Below the pieces are notes generated by a model. That model searched no databases and had not been told where the DNA came from. It saw nothing but the letters and a program-made list of their open reading frames with translations. A stretch of DNA of 64,000 nt from contig NZ_SCFM01000013.1 of assembly GCF_004138295.1 (NCBI RefSeq), positions 124,001 through 188,000 of the forward strand, in the 5' to 3' direction. Origin of the DNA: Ectobacillus funiculus. Its GTDB lineage: Bacteria > Bacillota > Bacilli > Bacillales > Bacillaceae_G. How positions within the stretch are numbered: position 1 is the stretch's first letter; each line of letters starts with the position of its first letter. Made by a program: the position numbers and the translations under genes. Positions 16,418 to 25,055 of this stretch are shown one piece after another.

Positions 16418-17842
16418 ATGAGCATGAAAATTAGCGATAAAAAGTTTAATGAACGTGTAGGTGAAGGGATTCAGGATTCTACAATGCGCGGTGCGGTTTC
16501 CGCTGCGCAGGAGCGGCTGTATACACGTCGTTTAACGGCTGCGGATGAACTAGGAGATTGGGAGAAATGGCGTGATCTCGGAGAACAAATTCGCCAGCAT
16601 ACGCTTGAGAACTTAGATTATTATTTAATGCAGCTAAGCGAAAGCGTGATGCAGCGAGGCGGTCACGTATTTTTTGCAAAAACAAAGGAAGAAGCGGCTC
16701 AGTATATTCAAGATGTAGCGAAACAAAAGCAAGCGAAAAAAGTTGTGAAATCAAAGTCGATGGTTACGGAAGAAATCGAGATGAACAAGGCGTTAGAAAG
16801 CATTGGCTGTGAGGTTGTAGAGAGTGACCTTGGCGAATACATTCTTCAGGTCGACGACCATGAGCCGCCATCTCATATCGTGGCGCCGGCACTTCATATG
16901 ACAAAAGAACAAATCCGTGATGTATTTGAAAAAAAGCTAGGCTACGAACAAACAGAAGATCCATATGAGATGACGAAGTTTGTCCGCAAAATTCTTCGCC
17001 AAAAGTTTGTCGAAGCAGAAATCGGTGTAACTGGCTGTAACTTTGCGGTTGCGAATACAGGATCTATTTGTTTAGTCACGAATGAAGGAAATGCTGACCT
17101 TGTCACAGCGATTCCAAAAACACAGATCGCCGTGATGGGAATGGAGCGTCTTGTTCCGACTATGGAGGAGCTGGATGTATTAGTCGGATTGCTGTGTCGC
17201 AGTGCAGTAGGGCAGAAGCTGACAAGCTATATTACAGCAGTCGGTCCAAAGCATGAAGGGGAAGCAGACGGTCCAGAGGAATTCCATCTTGTGATCGTAG
17301 ATAATGGCCGTTCGGAAATTTTAGGGTCAGAATTTCGTCAGGTGCTGCAATGTATCCGTTGTGCCGCATGCATTAATGTCTGTCCTGTATACCGTCATAT
17401 CGGCGGCCACTCATACGGCTCCATTTACCCAGGACCAATTGGCGCTGTCTTATCCCCGCTGTTAGGCGGATACGATGACTATAAGGAGCTGCCTTATGCA
17501 TCGAGCCTTTGTGGGGCATGTACAGACGCTTGTCCGGTAAAAATTCCGCTGCATGAGCTGTTGCTCAAGCATCGTCAGGTGATTGTTGAGAAGGAAGGGC
17601 GTGCCCCGCTAGCAGAAAAGCTGGCTATGAAAATGTTTGAAATGGGTGCTTCCTCCGCTGCATTGTATAAATTAGGCACAAAAATCGCACCAACTGCGAT
17701 GATGCCAATCACGTCTGGAGGCCGCGTATCTAAAGGGGTCGGTCCGCTGAAAAACTGGACGGATATTCGCGAATTCCCAGCGCCAAGCAAGGAGCGCTTT
17801 CGTGATTGGTACAAAGATCATAAGAAAGGAGGAAATCATTAA
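16418..17842 (+). CDS. lutB: Lactate oxidation ferredoxin-type subunit LutB
   Basis: A 474-residue LUD-domain protein with a C-terminal ferredoxin module. Residues about 65-300 form the LUD domain. Two 4Fe-4S motifs follow: [15 protein letters not shown] and [13 protein letters not shown], all eight Cys present. It passes electrons from lactate oxidation within the LutABC complex. The usual family length is about 475 aa. It starts 14 nt after lutA behind AAGGGGG, and its stop overlaps the ATG of lutC by one base. Confidence 0.95.
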   Translation: MSMKISDKKFNERVGEGIQDSTMRGAVSAAQERLYTRRLTAADELGDWEKWRDLGEQIRQHTLENLDYYLMQLSESVMQRGGHVFFAKTKEEAAQYIQDVAKQKQAKKVVKSKSMVTEEIEMNKALESIGCEVVESDLGEYILQVDDHEPPSHIVAPALHMTKEQIRDVFEKKLGYEQTEDPYEMTKFVRKILRQKFVEAEIGVTGCNFAVANTGSICLVTNEGNADLVTAIPKTQIAVMGMERLVPTMEELDVLVGLLCRSAVGQKLTSYITAVGPKHEGEADGPEEFHLVIVDNGRSEILGSEFRQVLQCIRCAACINVCPVYRHIGGHSYGSIYPGPIGAVLSPLLGGYDDYKELPYASSLCGACTDACPVKIPLHELLLKHRQVIVEKEGRAPLAEKLAMKMFEMGASSAALYKLGTKIAPTAMMPITSGGRVSKGVGPLKNWTDIREFPAPSKERFRDWYKDHKKGGNH

Positions 17843-18555
17843 TGCAAGGAACTGTTCAAAATCGTGAGGCATTTTTAGACAATCTAGCAAAGCAGCTCGG
17901 ACGCGAGCGACGCACAAGCGGTGTGACGCGTCCAGCATGGAAGCATGATGTGAATGAGGAAGTCATGAAGGGATTTACACAGGAAGAATTGCTGCACGCA
18001 TTCCGAGAGCACTGTAATAAAATTCATACGACTGTTTTGGAAGCTACAAAAGAAAATCTGGCTTCTGTGCTGAAGCAAGTGATTACTGAAAACGGCGGGG
18101 GACCTATTATTACATCACAGGATGCACGTTTTGCTGCATATGGCTTGGAGCAGCTGTTGACGACAGAATTACCAAGCCAAGGGATGAAGGTGCAGGCTTG
18201 GGATGCGGAGAAAGGCCGCGAGGAGAACCATGCGTTTGCAGAACAAGCTAATTTCGGAATTGTATTTAGTGATTATGCGCTGGCAGAATCCGGGACAATT
18301 GTTGTGCAAGCACATAAAGGGCAGGGGCGCGCATTGCATTTCTTGCCAACGATTTACGTTGTAATTATTCCTCGTGAAACGCTCGTGCCGCGCATTACAC
18401 AGGCCGTGCACAGCCTGCAGGAACGCGTGGAGCAGGGAGAAACGGTCGCTTCCTGTATTAACTTCATTTCCGGCCCGAGCAACTCTGCCGATATTGAGAT
18501 GAATCTCGTCGTCGGTGTACATGGTCCGTTAAAAGCATATTATATCGTTGTGTAA
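17842..18555 (+). CDS. lutC: Lactate utilisation protein LutC
   Basis: A 237-residue LUD-domain protein, the third subunit of the LutABC lactate oxidation system. The conserved C-terminal half contains [28 protein letters not shown] and the [21 protein letters not shown] motif typical of LutC/YkgG proteins. It has no cysteine clusters. Its start overlaps the lutB stop by one base, indicating translational coupling. The operon ends in a terminator whose hairpin matches the end of the window's dispersed repeat. Confidence 0.95.
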   Translation: MQGTVQNREAFLDNLAKQLGRERRTSGVTRPAWKHDVNEEVMKGFTQEELLHAFREHCNKIHTTVLEATKENLASVLKQVITENGGGPIITSQDARFAAYGLEQLLTTELPSQGMKVQAWDAEKGREENHAFAEQANFGIVFSDYALAESGTIVVQAHKGQGRALHFLPTIYVVIIPRETLVPRITQAVHSLQERVEQGETVASCINFISGPSNSADIEMNLVVGVHGPLKAYYIVV

Positions 18556-18583
18556 AGAAACTCGCCAATCGGCGAGCTTCTTT
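18554..18583 (+). terminator. Terminator of lutABC (stand-alone repeat-type hairpin)
   Basis: AAGAAACTCGCC-AATC-GGCGAGCTTCTTT starts inside the stop region of lutC. The core CTCGCC-AATC-GGCGAG equals the hairpin end of the dispersed repeat, but the rest of the repeat is absent. Confidence 0.85.
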
Positions 18584-18596
18584 CAGACTGTTGAAC

Positions 18597-18629
18597 CCCC
18601 CTCCTCTTTACGATAGAAAGAGGAGGGGG
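18597..18629. terminator. 13-bp GC-rich stem-loop between lutC and ydaP
   Basis: CCCCCTCCTCTTT and AAAGAGGAGGGGG pair perfectly around a 7-nt loop. T tracts are weak on both sides, so it is probably a backup barrier between the convergent lut operon and the ydaP-like gene. Confidence 0.55.
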
Positions 18630-18681
18630 TTATATGTATTACATAGAACAGAATCTAACTATACGAAGCAGCCTCCCTCTC

Positions 18682-20382
18682 TTATAAAGGGGGCAGGTCG
18701 AGTTTTCCTTCCTCAAATAGCTCCTTGAACATATGCTTACTATATCCCGCTGCTTGTGCAAATGTAATTTTTGCTGGCATCGGCGCTTCCTGTACATCTA
18801 CTATAACATCTATAATGCACGGCTTGTTTTGCTGAACGGCCTTTTGCAGCGCCGGCAGAAGTTCCTCCGGCTTTTCAACTCGATATCCTACCCCGCCGCA
18901 AATATTAGCGTAATCAGCAAAGTTAGGATTGCATAAATCTGTTCCAAACTCGATATTTCCCATCACTTCTTGTTCGAACTTAATCATTGCAATCTTATGG
19001 TTGTTCAGCACAATGACTATGATTGGCAAATCGTATTTTACTGCAGTAACAAAGTCCGCCATTGTCATAGCAAATCCCCCGTCACCGCAAATAGCAAATA
19101 CCTGCTTTTTTGGATAGGCAATCTTTCCTGCAATCGCGCCAGGCAGTCCGCAGCCGAGAGTCGCAAGCCAGCTTGAGATGATAAACTGCTGATTGGTCAT
19201 ACGGAAGTGTCGTGCCGCCCAAACGGTAACATTTCCGACATCTACAGATAATACGGCGTCATCATGAGCAACTTGCTGCAAAGCATGTATCACACGCTGT
19301 GGTTTAATTGGAACCGATTCATCATCCTCTTGACGGTTTAGACGATCCCACCACTTTTGCATTCTTTCTTGACTTCGTTCTAAGAAAGTGCGATTATCAT
19401 TGCGACTCACATGCTGCGAAAGCCATTCTAATGTTTTTCCCGCCTCTCCAGCCAAACCGACATCGACCGGATAGCGTTTTCCGATTTGTGCAGGATCAAT
19501 ATCAATATGAATAGTTTTCGCCTTTTTCGGCAAAAACCCGGTAAACGGATAAGAAGTTCCTATCATGATGAGAGTATCTGTCTCCTGCATCGCTTCATAA
19601 GCGGCCTTTGTGCCAATTAATCCTAAGCCGCCTAAGCAGTATGGGTGTTCATCGGGAATAGCCCCTTTTCCTGGCAGAGTCAAAACAATAGGAGCTGCAA
19701 TGTGCTCAGCAAATGCTAACAGCGTTTCACGTACGCCGTGTACACCTCTGCCTGCAAGGATGACGGGACTCTCAGCATTCTCTAAAACTTCCTTAGCTTG
19801 CTGAAGATCCTCTGTAGACGGAAGAATTTCTTGCTTTACGACAAGACTGGATGTTATGCGTGCTTCTGCTTCTACTTCAAAGCGGGGAATGTCATCAGGA
19901 ACAGTAAGCACAGCCACTCCTTTTTTCGTGTAAGCAGTTCGAATAGCTTGGTTGACAACAGCTGGAAGCTGTTCAGCAGACATAATTCGCTGATTGTAGA
20001 CTGCCACATCATCAAACATCCTTTCCAGGTTTACTTCCTGAAAGAAATCCGTTCCGATTAAATCTGATTCTATTTGTCCTGTAATGGCCAGCACTGGCAC
20101 CTTATCAAGCTTAGCATCATATAATCCATTCAATAAATGAATGGCACCAGGGCCGGCAATAGCCATGCATACCCCCAGTTTCCCAGTTAATTTTGCATAT
20201 GAAGCCGCAGCCAAAGCCCCTGCTTCTTCATGTCTCACTTGAATAAACTTGATTTTATCTTGTTTTTTACGAAGAGGTTCAATAATGGAATTGATGGAAT
20301 CTCCGGGCATACCATAGATATGGTCAACCCCCCATTCAATTAATAAATCAATCAATTTTTCGCCTGCCGTTTTTTTAAACAT
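18682..20382 (-). CDS. ydaP: Thiamine-diphosphate pyruvate oxidase, YdaP/PoxB type
   Basis: A 566-residue ThDP enzyme. The N-terminal ThDP domain has GVDHIYGMPGDSINSI and the catalytic Glu in VRHEEAGALAAA. The middle domain covers about 190-340. The C-terminal ThDP-binding motif GDGGFAMTMADFVTAVKYDLPIIVIVLNN is complete. Pyruvate oxidases of this class convert pyruvate to acetate or acetyl phosphate with FAD and a quinone or oxygen. B. subtilis YdaP is a stress protein of about 574 aa. I placed the start at 20382, 7 nt after AAGGAGA. The frame extends 66 codons further upstream, but that stretch lacks family similarity. Confidence 0.9.
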   Translation of the reverse strand: MFKKTAGEKLIDLLIEWGVDHIYGMPGDSINSIIEPLRKKQDKIKFIQVRHEEAGALAAASYAKLTGKLGVCMAIAGPGAIHLLNGLYDAKLDKVPVLAITGQIESDLIGTDFFQEVNLERMFDDVAVYNQRIMSAEQLPAVVNQAIRTAYTKKGVAVLTVPDDIPRFEVEAEARITSSLVVKQEILPSTEDLQQAKEVLENAESPVILAGRGVHGVRETLLAFAEHIAAPIVLTLPGKGAIPDEHPYCLGGLGLIGTKAAYEAMQETDTLIMIGTSYPFTGFLPKKAKTIHIDIDPAQIGKRYPVDVGLAGEAGKTLEWLSQHVSRNDNRTFLERSQERMQKWWDRLNRQEDDESVPIKPQRVIHALQQVAHDDAVLSVDVGNVTVWAARHFRMTNQQFIISSWLATLGCGLPGAIAGKIAYPKKQVFAICGDGGFAMTMADFVTAVKYDLPIIVIVLNNHKIAMIKFEQEVMGNIEFGTDLCNPNFADYANICGGVGYRVEKPEELLPALQKAVQQNKPCIIDVIVDVQEAPMPAKITFAQAAGYSKHMFKELFEEGKLDLPPL

Positions 20383-20578
20383 CACACATCTCCTTTTCAA
20401 ATATGCCTGTTTGTAGTTTGGCACATATATCCAGAACTTAATCAATAAAAGCCTCCTAATCAACAAGCGTTGATGCCCAGAATTTCCCTTGCATTTTCCC
20501 CTTCTTTGTATACAATGGAACAAAAGGGGCGCTTTGTACTCTTTTTGTTCTGTAAAATAAATGAAAAAGGCGGGATGC

Positions 20579-21331
20579 ATGATTGGTTTAATTGTGTATT
20601 TGTTTCTTGTCGGTCTTGTTCTTGGCTCCTTTTATAATGTTGTTGGTCTGCGTATCCCCGCAGGACAATCTATTATCCATCCTCGTTCCTTTTGTCCGTC
20701 CTGCTTACGGACAATTAGAATCCGGGAACTCATTCCTGTTTGTTCGTACATATGGCAAAAAGGGAAATGCCGTAGCTGTGATGTACGAATTCCTCTCTTA
20801 TATCCATCTCTAGAGCTAATTCACGGTTTGCTGTTCGTTTTAGCATTTCAGTTATTCGGCTGGAGCGGTGAAACGATTGTCGCTTGGACCTTGTTAGCGC
20901 TCCTCACGGTTATCGTAGCTTCTGATTTAGGCTATATGCTGATTCCTAATAAGATTTTATTATTTTTCCTTCCAGTGTTTGTAATAGAGCGTATATTTGT
21001 TCCCCTTCAGCCTTGGTGGAGCGGGATAGCAGGAGCATGTATTAGCTTCTTCTTTTTATTCATGATAGCGATATTGAGCAAAGGCGGGATAGGCGGGGGA
21101 GATGTAAAGCTTTTTGCGCTGCTTGGCTTTATCCTAGGAATAAAAGGTGTGCTCCTCGCTTTTTTCCTGGCCTCGTTTTTAGGGACTGTTTTTGGAGTAG
21201 GGGGGATCATAGCTGGAGCAATGAAGCGTCAATCAGCAATTCCGTTTGGACCATTTATTGCGCTGGGAACGATTATATCCTACTTCTTTGAACCGAATGT
21301 ACTGGGATATTATTTTTTGCTGCTTCCATAA
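20579..21331 (+). CDS. comC: Prepilin peptidase ComC
   Basis: A 250-residue polytopic aspartic peptidase that cleaves and methylates type IV prepilin-like proteins (ComGC and others) for DNA uptake. The N-terminal cytoplasmic part has the two zinc-binding pairs CPSC and CRSC. Catalytic Asp residues lie in VIVASDLGYMLIPN and GGIGGGDVKLFALLG. Length and sequence match B. subtilis ComC. The ATG at 20579 is preceded by AAGGCGGG at 5 nt; an in-frame ATG at 20561 would add six residues but has no Shine-Dalgarno. It is divergent from ydaP and stands alone. comG and other late competence genes are not in the window. Confidence 0.92.
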   Translation: MIGLIVYLFLVGLVLGSFYNVVGLRIPAGQSIIHPRSFCPSCLRTIRIRELIPVCSYIWQKGKCRSCDVRIPLLYPSLELIHGLLFVLAFQLFGWSGETIVAWTLLALLTVIVASDLGYMLIPNKILLFFLPVFVIERIFVPLQPWWSGIAGACISFFFLFMIAILSKGGIGGGDVKLFALLGFILGIKGVLLAFFLASFLGTVFGVGGIIAGAMKRQSAIPFGPFIALGTIISYFFEPNVLGYYFLLLP

Positions 21332-21400
21332 ATAGCATTGCTATAAGAAAGACAGCGGGTGCATAGAATATTTGTTTAGAACCGCGTGTTTTTCATTGCC

Positions 21401-21528
21401 CTTTAAGAAAGCATAAATTTCTGGCAGGGAGATCACTCGACGTAGTGAGAAATTTTAGGAACAAAGTGTAAGGGCAACTACGCTTCTGTCTTCGCCTAAC
21501 GTCTCACCAATCAGCGAGTTTTCTTTAT
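21401..21528 (+). repeat. Dispersed intergenic repeat, copy 6
   Basis: Complete but diverged copy. The spacer reads CTAACGTCTCACC, so the left arm of the terminal hairpin is mutated. It lies behind comC on the same strand. Confidence 0.85.
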
Positions 21529-21543
21529 TGTGGGACGTATAGA

Positions 21544-21579
21544 CAAAAAGCAAGGAGGATGGAAATTTCCATCCTCCTT
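21544..21579 (-). terminator. Terminator of the SASP gene
   Basis: A 28-bp perfect palindrome centred on GGAAATTTCC with arms AAGGAGGAT / ATCCTCCTT is followed on the minus strand by GCTTTTTG. Confidence 0.85.
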
Positions 21580-21596
21580 CAGCCATTGTTATGAAA

Positions 21597-21782
21597 TTAT
21601 CCGCGTAATTGTTGTTGCGCAAGAGCGACTAAACGCTTTGTAATTTCTCCTCCAACAGAACCGTTAGAACGAGAAGCTGAATCGGAACCGAGATTTACAC
21701 CAAATTCACTTGCAATTTCGTATTTGAATTGATCCAAAGCTTGTTCACAGCCTGGAACAAGAAGTTGATTTCTATTAGGCAT
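21597..21782 (-). CDS. Alpha/beta-type small acid-soluble spore protein
   Basis: A 61-residue SASP with the family signatures YEIASEFGV (the germination protease cuts at E/IASEF) and [19 protein letters not shown]. These proteins coat DNA in the forespore, switch it to an A-like form and protect it from UV. They are then degraded during germination. Expression is normally under the forespore sigma factor G. It is close in sequence to the SspC/SspD group, but the exact paralogue cannot be named. The start ATG follows AAAGGAG at 8 nt. It is a single-gene unit. Confidence 0.96.
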   Translation of the reverse strand: MPNRNQLLVPGCEQALDQFKYEIASEFGVNLGSDSASRSNGSVGGEITKRLVALAQQQLRG

Positions 21783-21933
21783 TGTGCACTACTCCTTTGT
21801 TGTCTGTATTCCAGCTTTCGTAAGCTGGTGTTATTAGAGTGTGCTGTTTTGCAGGGGACATACTCGGAAGTAGCAGGAGGGTATAGCAGTTCTTGGATGA
21901 AAAGGAAAAGAAAAAAGAGCAGCCATAAGCTAG

Positions 21934-22377
21934 CTACTCCATTTTCATAACAACTGCTGAACCTGCTACAACAAGCTTTTTATGCTGGTTATAGACATTG
22001 GTTTCGAGTGTCATAATTTTTTTATCATCGCGTTTTTGCACGACTTCTGCAATCACGGTCACTGTATCGCCGATTTTCACAGGCGCCTTAAAGGATACGT
22101 TTTGCGACAAATAAATCGTGTTTTTTCCCGGGAGCTTTGTGCCTAAAACGGCCGAGATAAGGCTAGCCACGAGCATACCGTGTGCAATGCGCTCTTTAAA
22201 CATCGTTGTTTGTGCGAACGAATCAAGTAAGTGAACTGGATTTACGTCTCCGGTAAGCTTTGCAAATGCTTGAATGTCTTCGTCTGTGATCGTTTTCGTA
22301 AGAGAAGCCTGCTCCCCAATCTGAATCTCTCCATAGGCACGCTCAGGAACAACTTGTGCTTCTTGAAAAAGGTTCAT
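21934..22377 (-). CDS. phaJ: (R)-specific enoyl-CoA hydratase (MaoC type), PhaJ
   Basis: A 147-residue hot-dog-fold hydratase. The hydratase-2 motif FAKLTGDVNPVHLLDSFA carries the catalytic Asp and His. It turns 2-enoyl-CoA from fatty acid beta-oxidation into (R)-3-hydroxyacyl-CoA for polyhydroxyalkanoate synthesis. The start ATG follows AAGGAGG at 6 nt; a longer frame begins 28 codons upstream but lacks a ribosome site. It is third in the minus-strand unit phaQ-phaP-phaJ, the order known from B. cereus-type PHA loci. Confidence 0.9.
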   Translation of the reverse strand: MNLFQEAQVVPERAYGEIQIGEQASLTKTITDEDIQAFAKLTGDVNPVHLLDSFAQTTMFKERIAHGMLVASLISAVLGTKLPGKNTIYLSQNVSFKAPVKIGDTVTVIAEVVQKRDDKKIMTLETNVYNQHKKLVVAGSAVVMKME

Positions 22378-22476
22378 ATTATCCTCCTTTTTAGTTACCA
22401 GTGTAATAAAGCCGGAAGGATGATAGCGGTTCACCAGACAGACGAGCTCCTTTGACAGCAAGAAGTCGCTATATAA

Positions 22477-23001
22477 TTATTTTACTGCAGTGAATAGAGT
22501 TTTAGAGCCTTCTTCGAATTTTTTTACTAAATCCAATTGCATGCCCTTTAATTCCTCAAGAAAACCATTCATCTGCTTTTGGATTTCCTCACGCTGATTT
22601 TGATTTTGCGCAACTAATTGTTTCACTGTGTCTTCCAACTGTCCACTTGCTTGTGAAAGGAAAGATACAGAAGCTTTTGCAGGAGAGATAGAGAATTGCT
22701 GCATTTGCTGAGCAAACTCATTCCATTTTCCTTGCCATTCTTCGATTTGTGGAGTAAATGGATTGCCTCCTAATTGCTTCACATAACCTGTATATTGAGC
22801 ATTCAGTTGAGCAGAGTATTGTTTCATCTCTTGCTCCATCGTTCTTACTGCTTCTTCCATCTTCTGAAGCGTTTCTTGCTGTTGCTTCATTGTTTCTAAA
22901 GTAAGATGCTCCATTTGTTTTCCAGCGTTAGAGAACATAGAGAGCGATTGAGTCCAATTTTTCCAAAATGCATCCATGATTTCGTACGGTTTCATTTCCA
23001 T
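22477..23001 (-). CDS. phaP: Phasin, PHA granule-associated protein
   Basis: A 174-residue protein rich in Gln, Met, Glu and Lys and almost entirely alpha-helical, including a coiled coil (residues about 25-75, TLETMKQQQETLQKMEEAVRTME) and another near 110-160. Phasins cover the surface of PHA granules, control their size and can be the most abundant protein in PHA-storing cells. The ATG at 23001 follows GGAGGTC by 6 nt and is preferred over the in-frame ATG at 23028. It is located between phaQ and phaJ. Confidence 0.88.
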   Translation of the reverse strand: MEMKPYEIMDAFWKNWTQSLSMFSNAGKQMEHLTLETMKQQQETLQKMEEAVRTMEQEMKQYSAQLNAQYTGYVKQLGGNPFTPQIEEWQGKWNEFAQQMQQFSISPAKASVSFLSQASGQLEDTVKQLVAQNQNQREEIQKQMNGFLEELKGMQLDLVKKFEEGSKTLFTAVK

Positions 23002-23043
23002 GACTTGACCTCCGATATTTATTTGCATATTTGTGAATGCAGA

Positions 23044-23493
23044 CTACTCTGCAGAATCACCTGATGAAGGTGGTTGCTTTGTTTCCTTACTTCCAGATGA
23101 GGAGAAGGGGAAAAAAGCATTTGTGTACAATGTAAAAAATGTGCCTAGCATTTTTTGATATTGCTCAAACGAGTTAACGCAAGATTCCAAATATTTTTCT
23201 CCGTATTCTGTTAGAGAATAAATTCGTTTGGCTGGTCCGCCCTCACTCGTATCCCATGTTGATGAAATTAACTTTTCTTTTTCCAGTTTGCGCAGCGTTC
23301 GATACACGTTGCCTTGGTCAATAGAAGAAAAGCCAATATCCATCAGCATTTGAATGAGTTTGTAGCCGTGAAGACTCCAATCTTTTAAACATAGAAGCAA
23401 AAAAGGCACTAAAAAATTTTTTGGAAGAGCATTTGATACTTTCGCTTGAGGTTCCTCTAGAAGCTCATTGTGTTCAGGTTCCTTACTGTTCAT
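23044..23493 (-). CDS. phaQ: PadR-family repressor PhaQ
   Basis: A 149-residue PadR-like winged-helix protein. The DNA-binding part (about 30-110) has LCLKDWSLHGYKLIQMLMDIGFSSIDQGNVYRTLRKLEKEKLISSTW and the wing GGPAKRIYSLT. The C-terminus is a short dimerisation helix and a Ser-rich tail. In B. megaterium PhaQ represses phaQ-phaP and senses PHA directly. The start at 23493 follows GAGGTGAT. It is the first gene of the minus-strand unit. Three phased direct repeats upstream are candidate binding sites. Confidence 0.88.
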   Translation of the reverse strand: MNSKEPEHNELLEEPQAKVSNALPKNFLVPFLLLCLKDWSLHGYKLIQMLMDIGFSSIDQGNVYRTLRKLEKEKLISSTWDTSEGGPAKRIYSLTEYGEKYLESCVNSFEQYQKMLGTFFTLYTNAFFPFSSSGSKETKQPPSSGDSAE

Positions 23494-23577
23494 AGTGGCA
23501 TCACCTCGTAAACAAATACAAAAATAGGAATTTTTTCTCATCTACCTGTAATTTACACCTACCTGTTTTTGTTGTCA

Positions 23578-23656
23578 ATAAAAAGTCCGAAAAATAAAAA
23601 AAAAATAAAAGGTCGAAACAGTAAAAAAAAATAAAAAGTCCGAAAAATAAAAAAAG
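23578..23656. promoter_or_regulatory. Three phased A-rich direct repeats between phaQ and phaR
   Basis: ATAAAAAGTCCGAAAAAT at 23578 and 23631 are identical. A diverged copy, ATAAAAGGTCGAAACAG, lies at 23605. Spacing is 27 and 26 bp, about 2.5 helical turns. They lie in the divergent promoter region and are candidate PhaQ sites and/or UP elements. Confidence 0.6.
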
Positions 23657-23737
23657 GGTTGCACGTTTCTTCTAAATGTTACAAAATATAGGATATACTG
23701 AATAGTTTTCACGTTAATTCCAAAGGGGTGTGATAAT

Positions 23738-24193
23738 GTGATCGATCAAAAGTTTGACCCATTGAAGGCTTGGAAGGAAGTATACGACCAAACAGAGAAG
23801 TTTTGGGGGAAAACGCTAAATGAAACACTAAAGTCTGAGGAGTACTCCGCATGGACTGGAAGTGTTCTGGATTTGAATTTGTTTTACCAAAAAATGCTGA
23901 ATGATATCACAAAAGGATATCTAGAGAAGATGAATGTTCCAACACAAGAGGATGTTGCAAGAATTGCATCTTTAATTATCAATCTAGAAAACAAAGTTGA
24001 TAACATTGAGGAATTTTTGGAAGATAAATTAGAAAATATGGAACAAGCTCCTGGAGCAAAGCGTGATATTACGAAGGTGAAGCAAGATATCCGCCTCCTT
24101 GAAAATAAAATTGACCAAGTTTTAGAATATTTGCAAAAGCAGCAGGAATTAGTAGCAGCTGCGTCGAAAACATCTAGAGAAGAGAAGCAATAA
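23738..24193 (+). CDS. phaR: PHA synthase subunit PhaR (class IV)
   Basis: A 151-residue subunit that together with PhaC forms the class IV PHA synthase of Bacillus. It is mostly helical, with a conserved N-terminus (FDPLKAWKEVYDQTEKFWGKTLNETLKSEEYSAWTG) and a coiled-coil C-terminal half (IINLENKVDNIEEFLEDKLENME). The start is GTG, 8 nt after AAAGGGG; the overlapping ATG at 23736 runs straight into TGA. It is the first gene of the plus-strand phaRBC operon, divergent from phaQPJ. Confidence 0.93.
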   Translation: MIDQKFDPLKAWKEVYDQTEKFWGKTLNETLKSEEYSAWTGSVLDLNLFYQKMLNDITKGYLEKMNVPTQEDVARIASLIINLENKVDNIEEFLEDKLENMEQAPGAKRDITKVKQDIRLLENKIDQVLEYLQKQQELVAAASKTSREEKQ

Positions 24194-24245
24194 GCTTTTT
24201 ATTCTATACAAACTATGCTATATCATATTTTAGGGGGAAATTGAA

Positions 24246-24989
24246 ATGGTTCAGTTAGATGGCAAAGTAGCAATCGTTACAGGTGGCGCAAAAGGAATCG
24301 GCAAATCGATTACGGAGGCGCTTGCTAAACAAGGGGTAAAAGTCGTCATCAATTATAACAGCAGTGCGACAGCTGCTGATGAGCTTGTAAACGCATTAGC
24401 AGAGCAAGGATCTGAAGCTTATGCATGCCAAGCTGACGTTTCTAAATTAGAAGATGCTAAGCGTCTTGTAGAGGAAACTGTACAACGCTATGGCAGAGTA
24501 GACTTCCTTGTTAACAATGCGGGTATCACAAGAGACCGTTCATTCAAGAAGCTTAGCCGCGAGGACTGGGATCAAGTAATTGACGTTAACCTAAGCAGTG
24601 TTTACAACACGGTCAGCGCAGCGCTTCCTTACATAGCGGAGTCTGATAACGGCCGAATCATCAATATTTCCTCAATTATTGGTCAAACTGGAGGATTCGG
24701 ACAAACGAATTACTCTGCTGCTAAAGCGGGTATGATTGGCTTTACGAAATCATTAGCTCTTGAGCTTGCAAGAACGAATGTAACTGTTAACGCAATTTGC
24801 CCTGGATTTATTGAGACAGATATGGTTGCGGAAATTCCACAAAACGTTTTAGATCAAATCGTTGCTAAAATCCCGAAAAAACGCTTAGGATCAGCCGAAG
24901 AAATCGCAAATGGTGTTCTATACCTATGCCGTGACGGTGCATATGTAACAGGACAGCAATTGAATATTAACGGCGGCTTGTACATGTAA
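24246..24989 (+). CDS. phaB: NADPH-dependent acetoacetyl-CoA reductase PhaB
   Basis: A 247-residue short-chain dehydrogenase. The Rossmann motif TGGAKGIGKS is at residues 11-20 and NNAG near 88. The catalytic Ser is in NISSIIGQTGG, followed by YSAAK. It reduces acetoacetyl-CoA to (R)-3-hydroxybutyryl-CoA, the monomer for PHB. It is close to FabG in sequence, but its position in phaR-phaB-phaC fixes the role. The start has GGGGG 7 nt upstream. A strong hairpin separates it from phaC. Confidence 0.95.
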   Translation: MVQLDGKVAIVTGGAKGIGKSITEALAKQGVKVVINYNSSATAADELVNALAEQGSEAYACQADVSKLEDAKRLVEETVQRYGRVDFLVNNAGITRDRSFKKLSREDWDQVIDVNLSSVYNTVSAALPYIAESDNGRIINISSIIGQTGGFGQTNYSAAKAGMIGFTKSLALELARTNVTVNAICPGFIETDMVAEIPQNVLDQIVAKIPKKRLGSAEEIANGVLYLCRDGAYVTGQQLNINGGLYM

Positions 24990-25003
24990 TTTTCGGTATG
25001 TTC

Positions 25004-25034
25004 GAAGGTGCATGGTATACATGCACCTTCTTTT
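25004..25034 (+). terminator. Attenuator-like hairpin between phaB and phaC
   Basis: GAAGGTGCATG-GTATA-CATGCACCTTC is an 11-bp perfect stem followed by TTTT, inside the operon and 22 nt before the phaC start. It could reduce transcription into phaC or protect the upstream mRNA. Confidence 0.7.
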
Positions 25035-25055
25035 AAAAAGAAGGAGGAAACCGAA

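Noticed and set aside
18634-18687. 17-codon frame behind GGAGGGGG after lutC
   Set aside because: The purine run is the arm of a stem-loop and the peptide shows no recognisable pattern.
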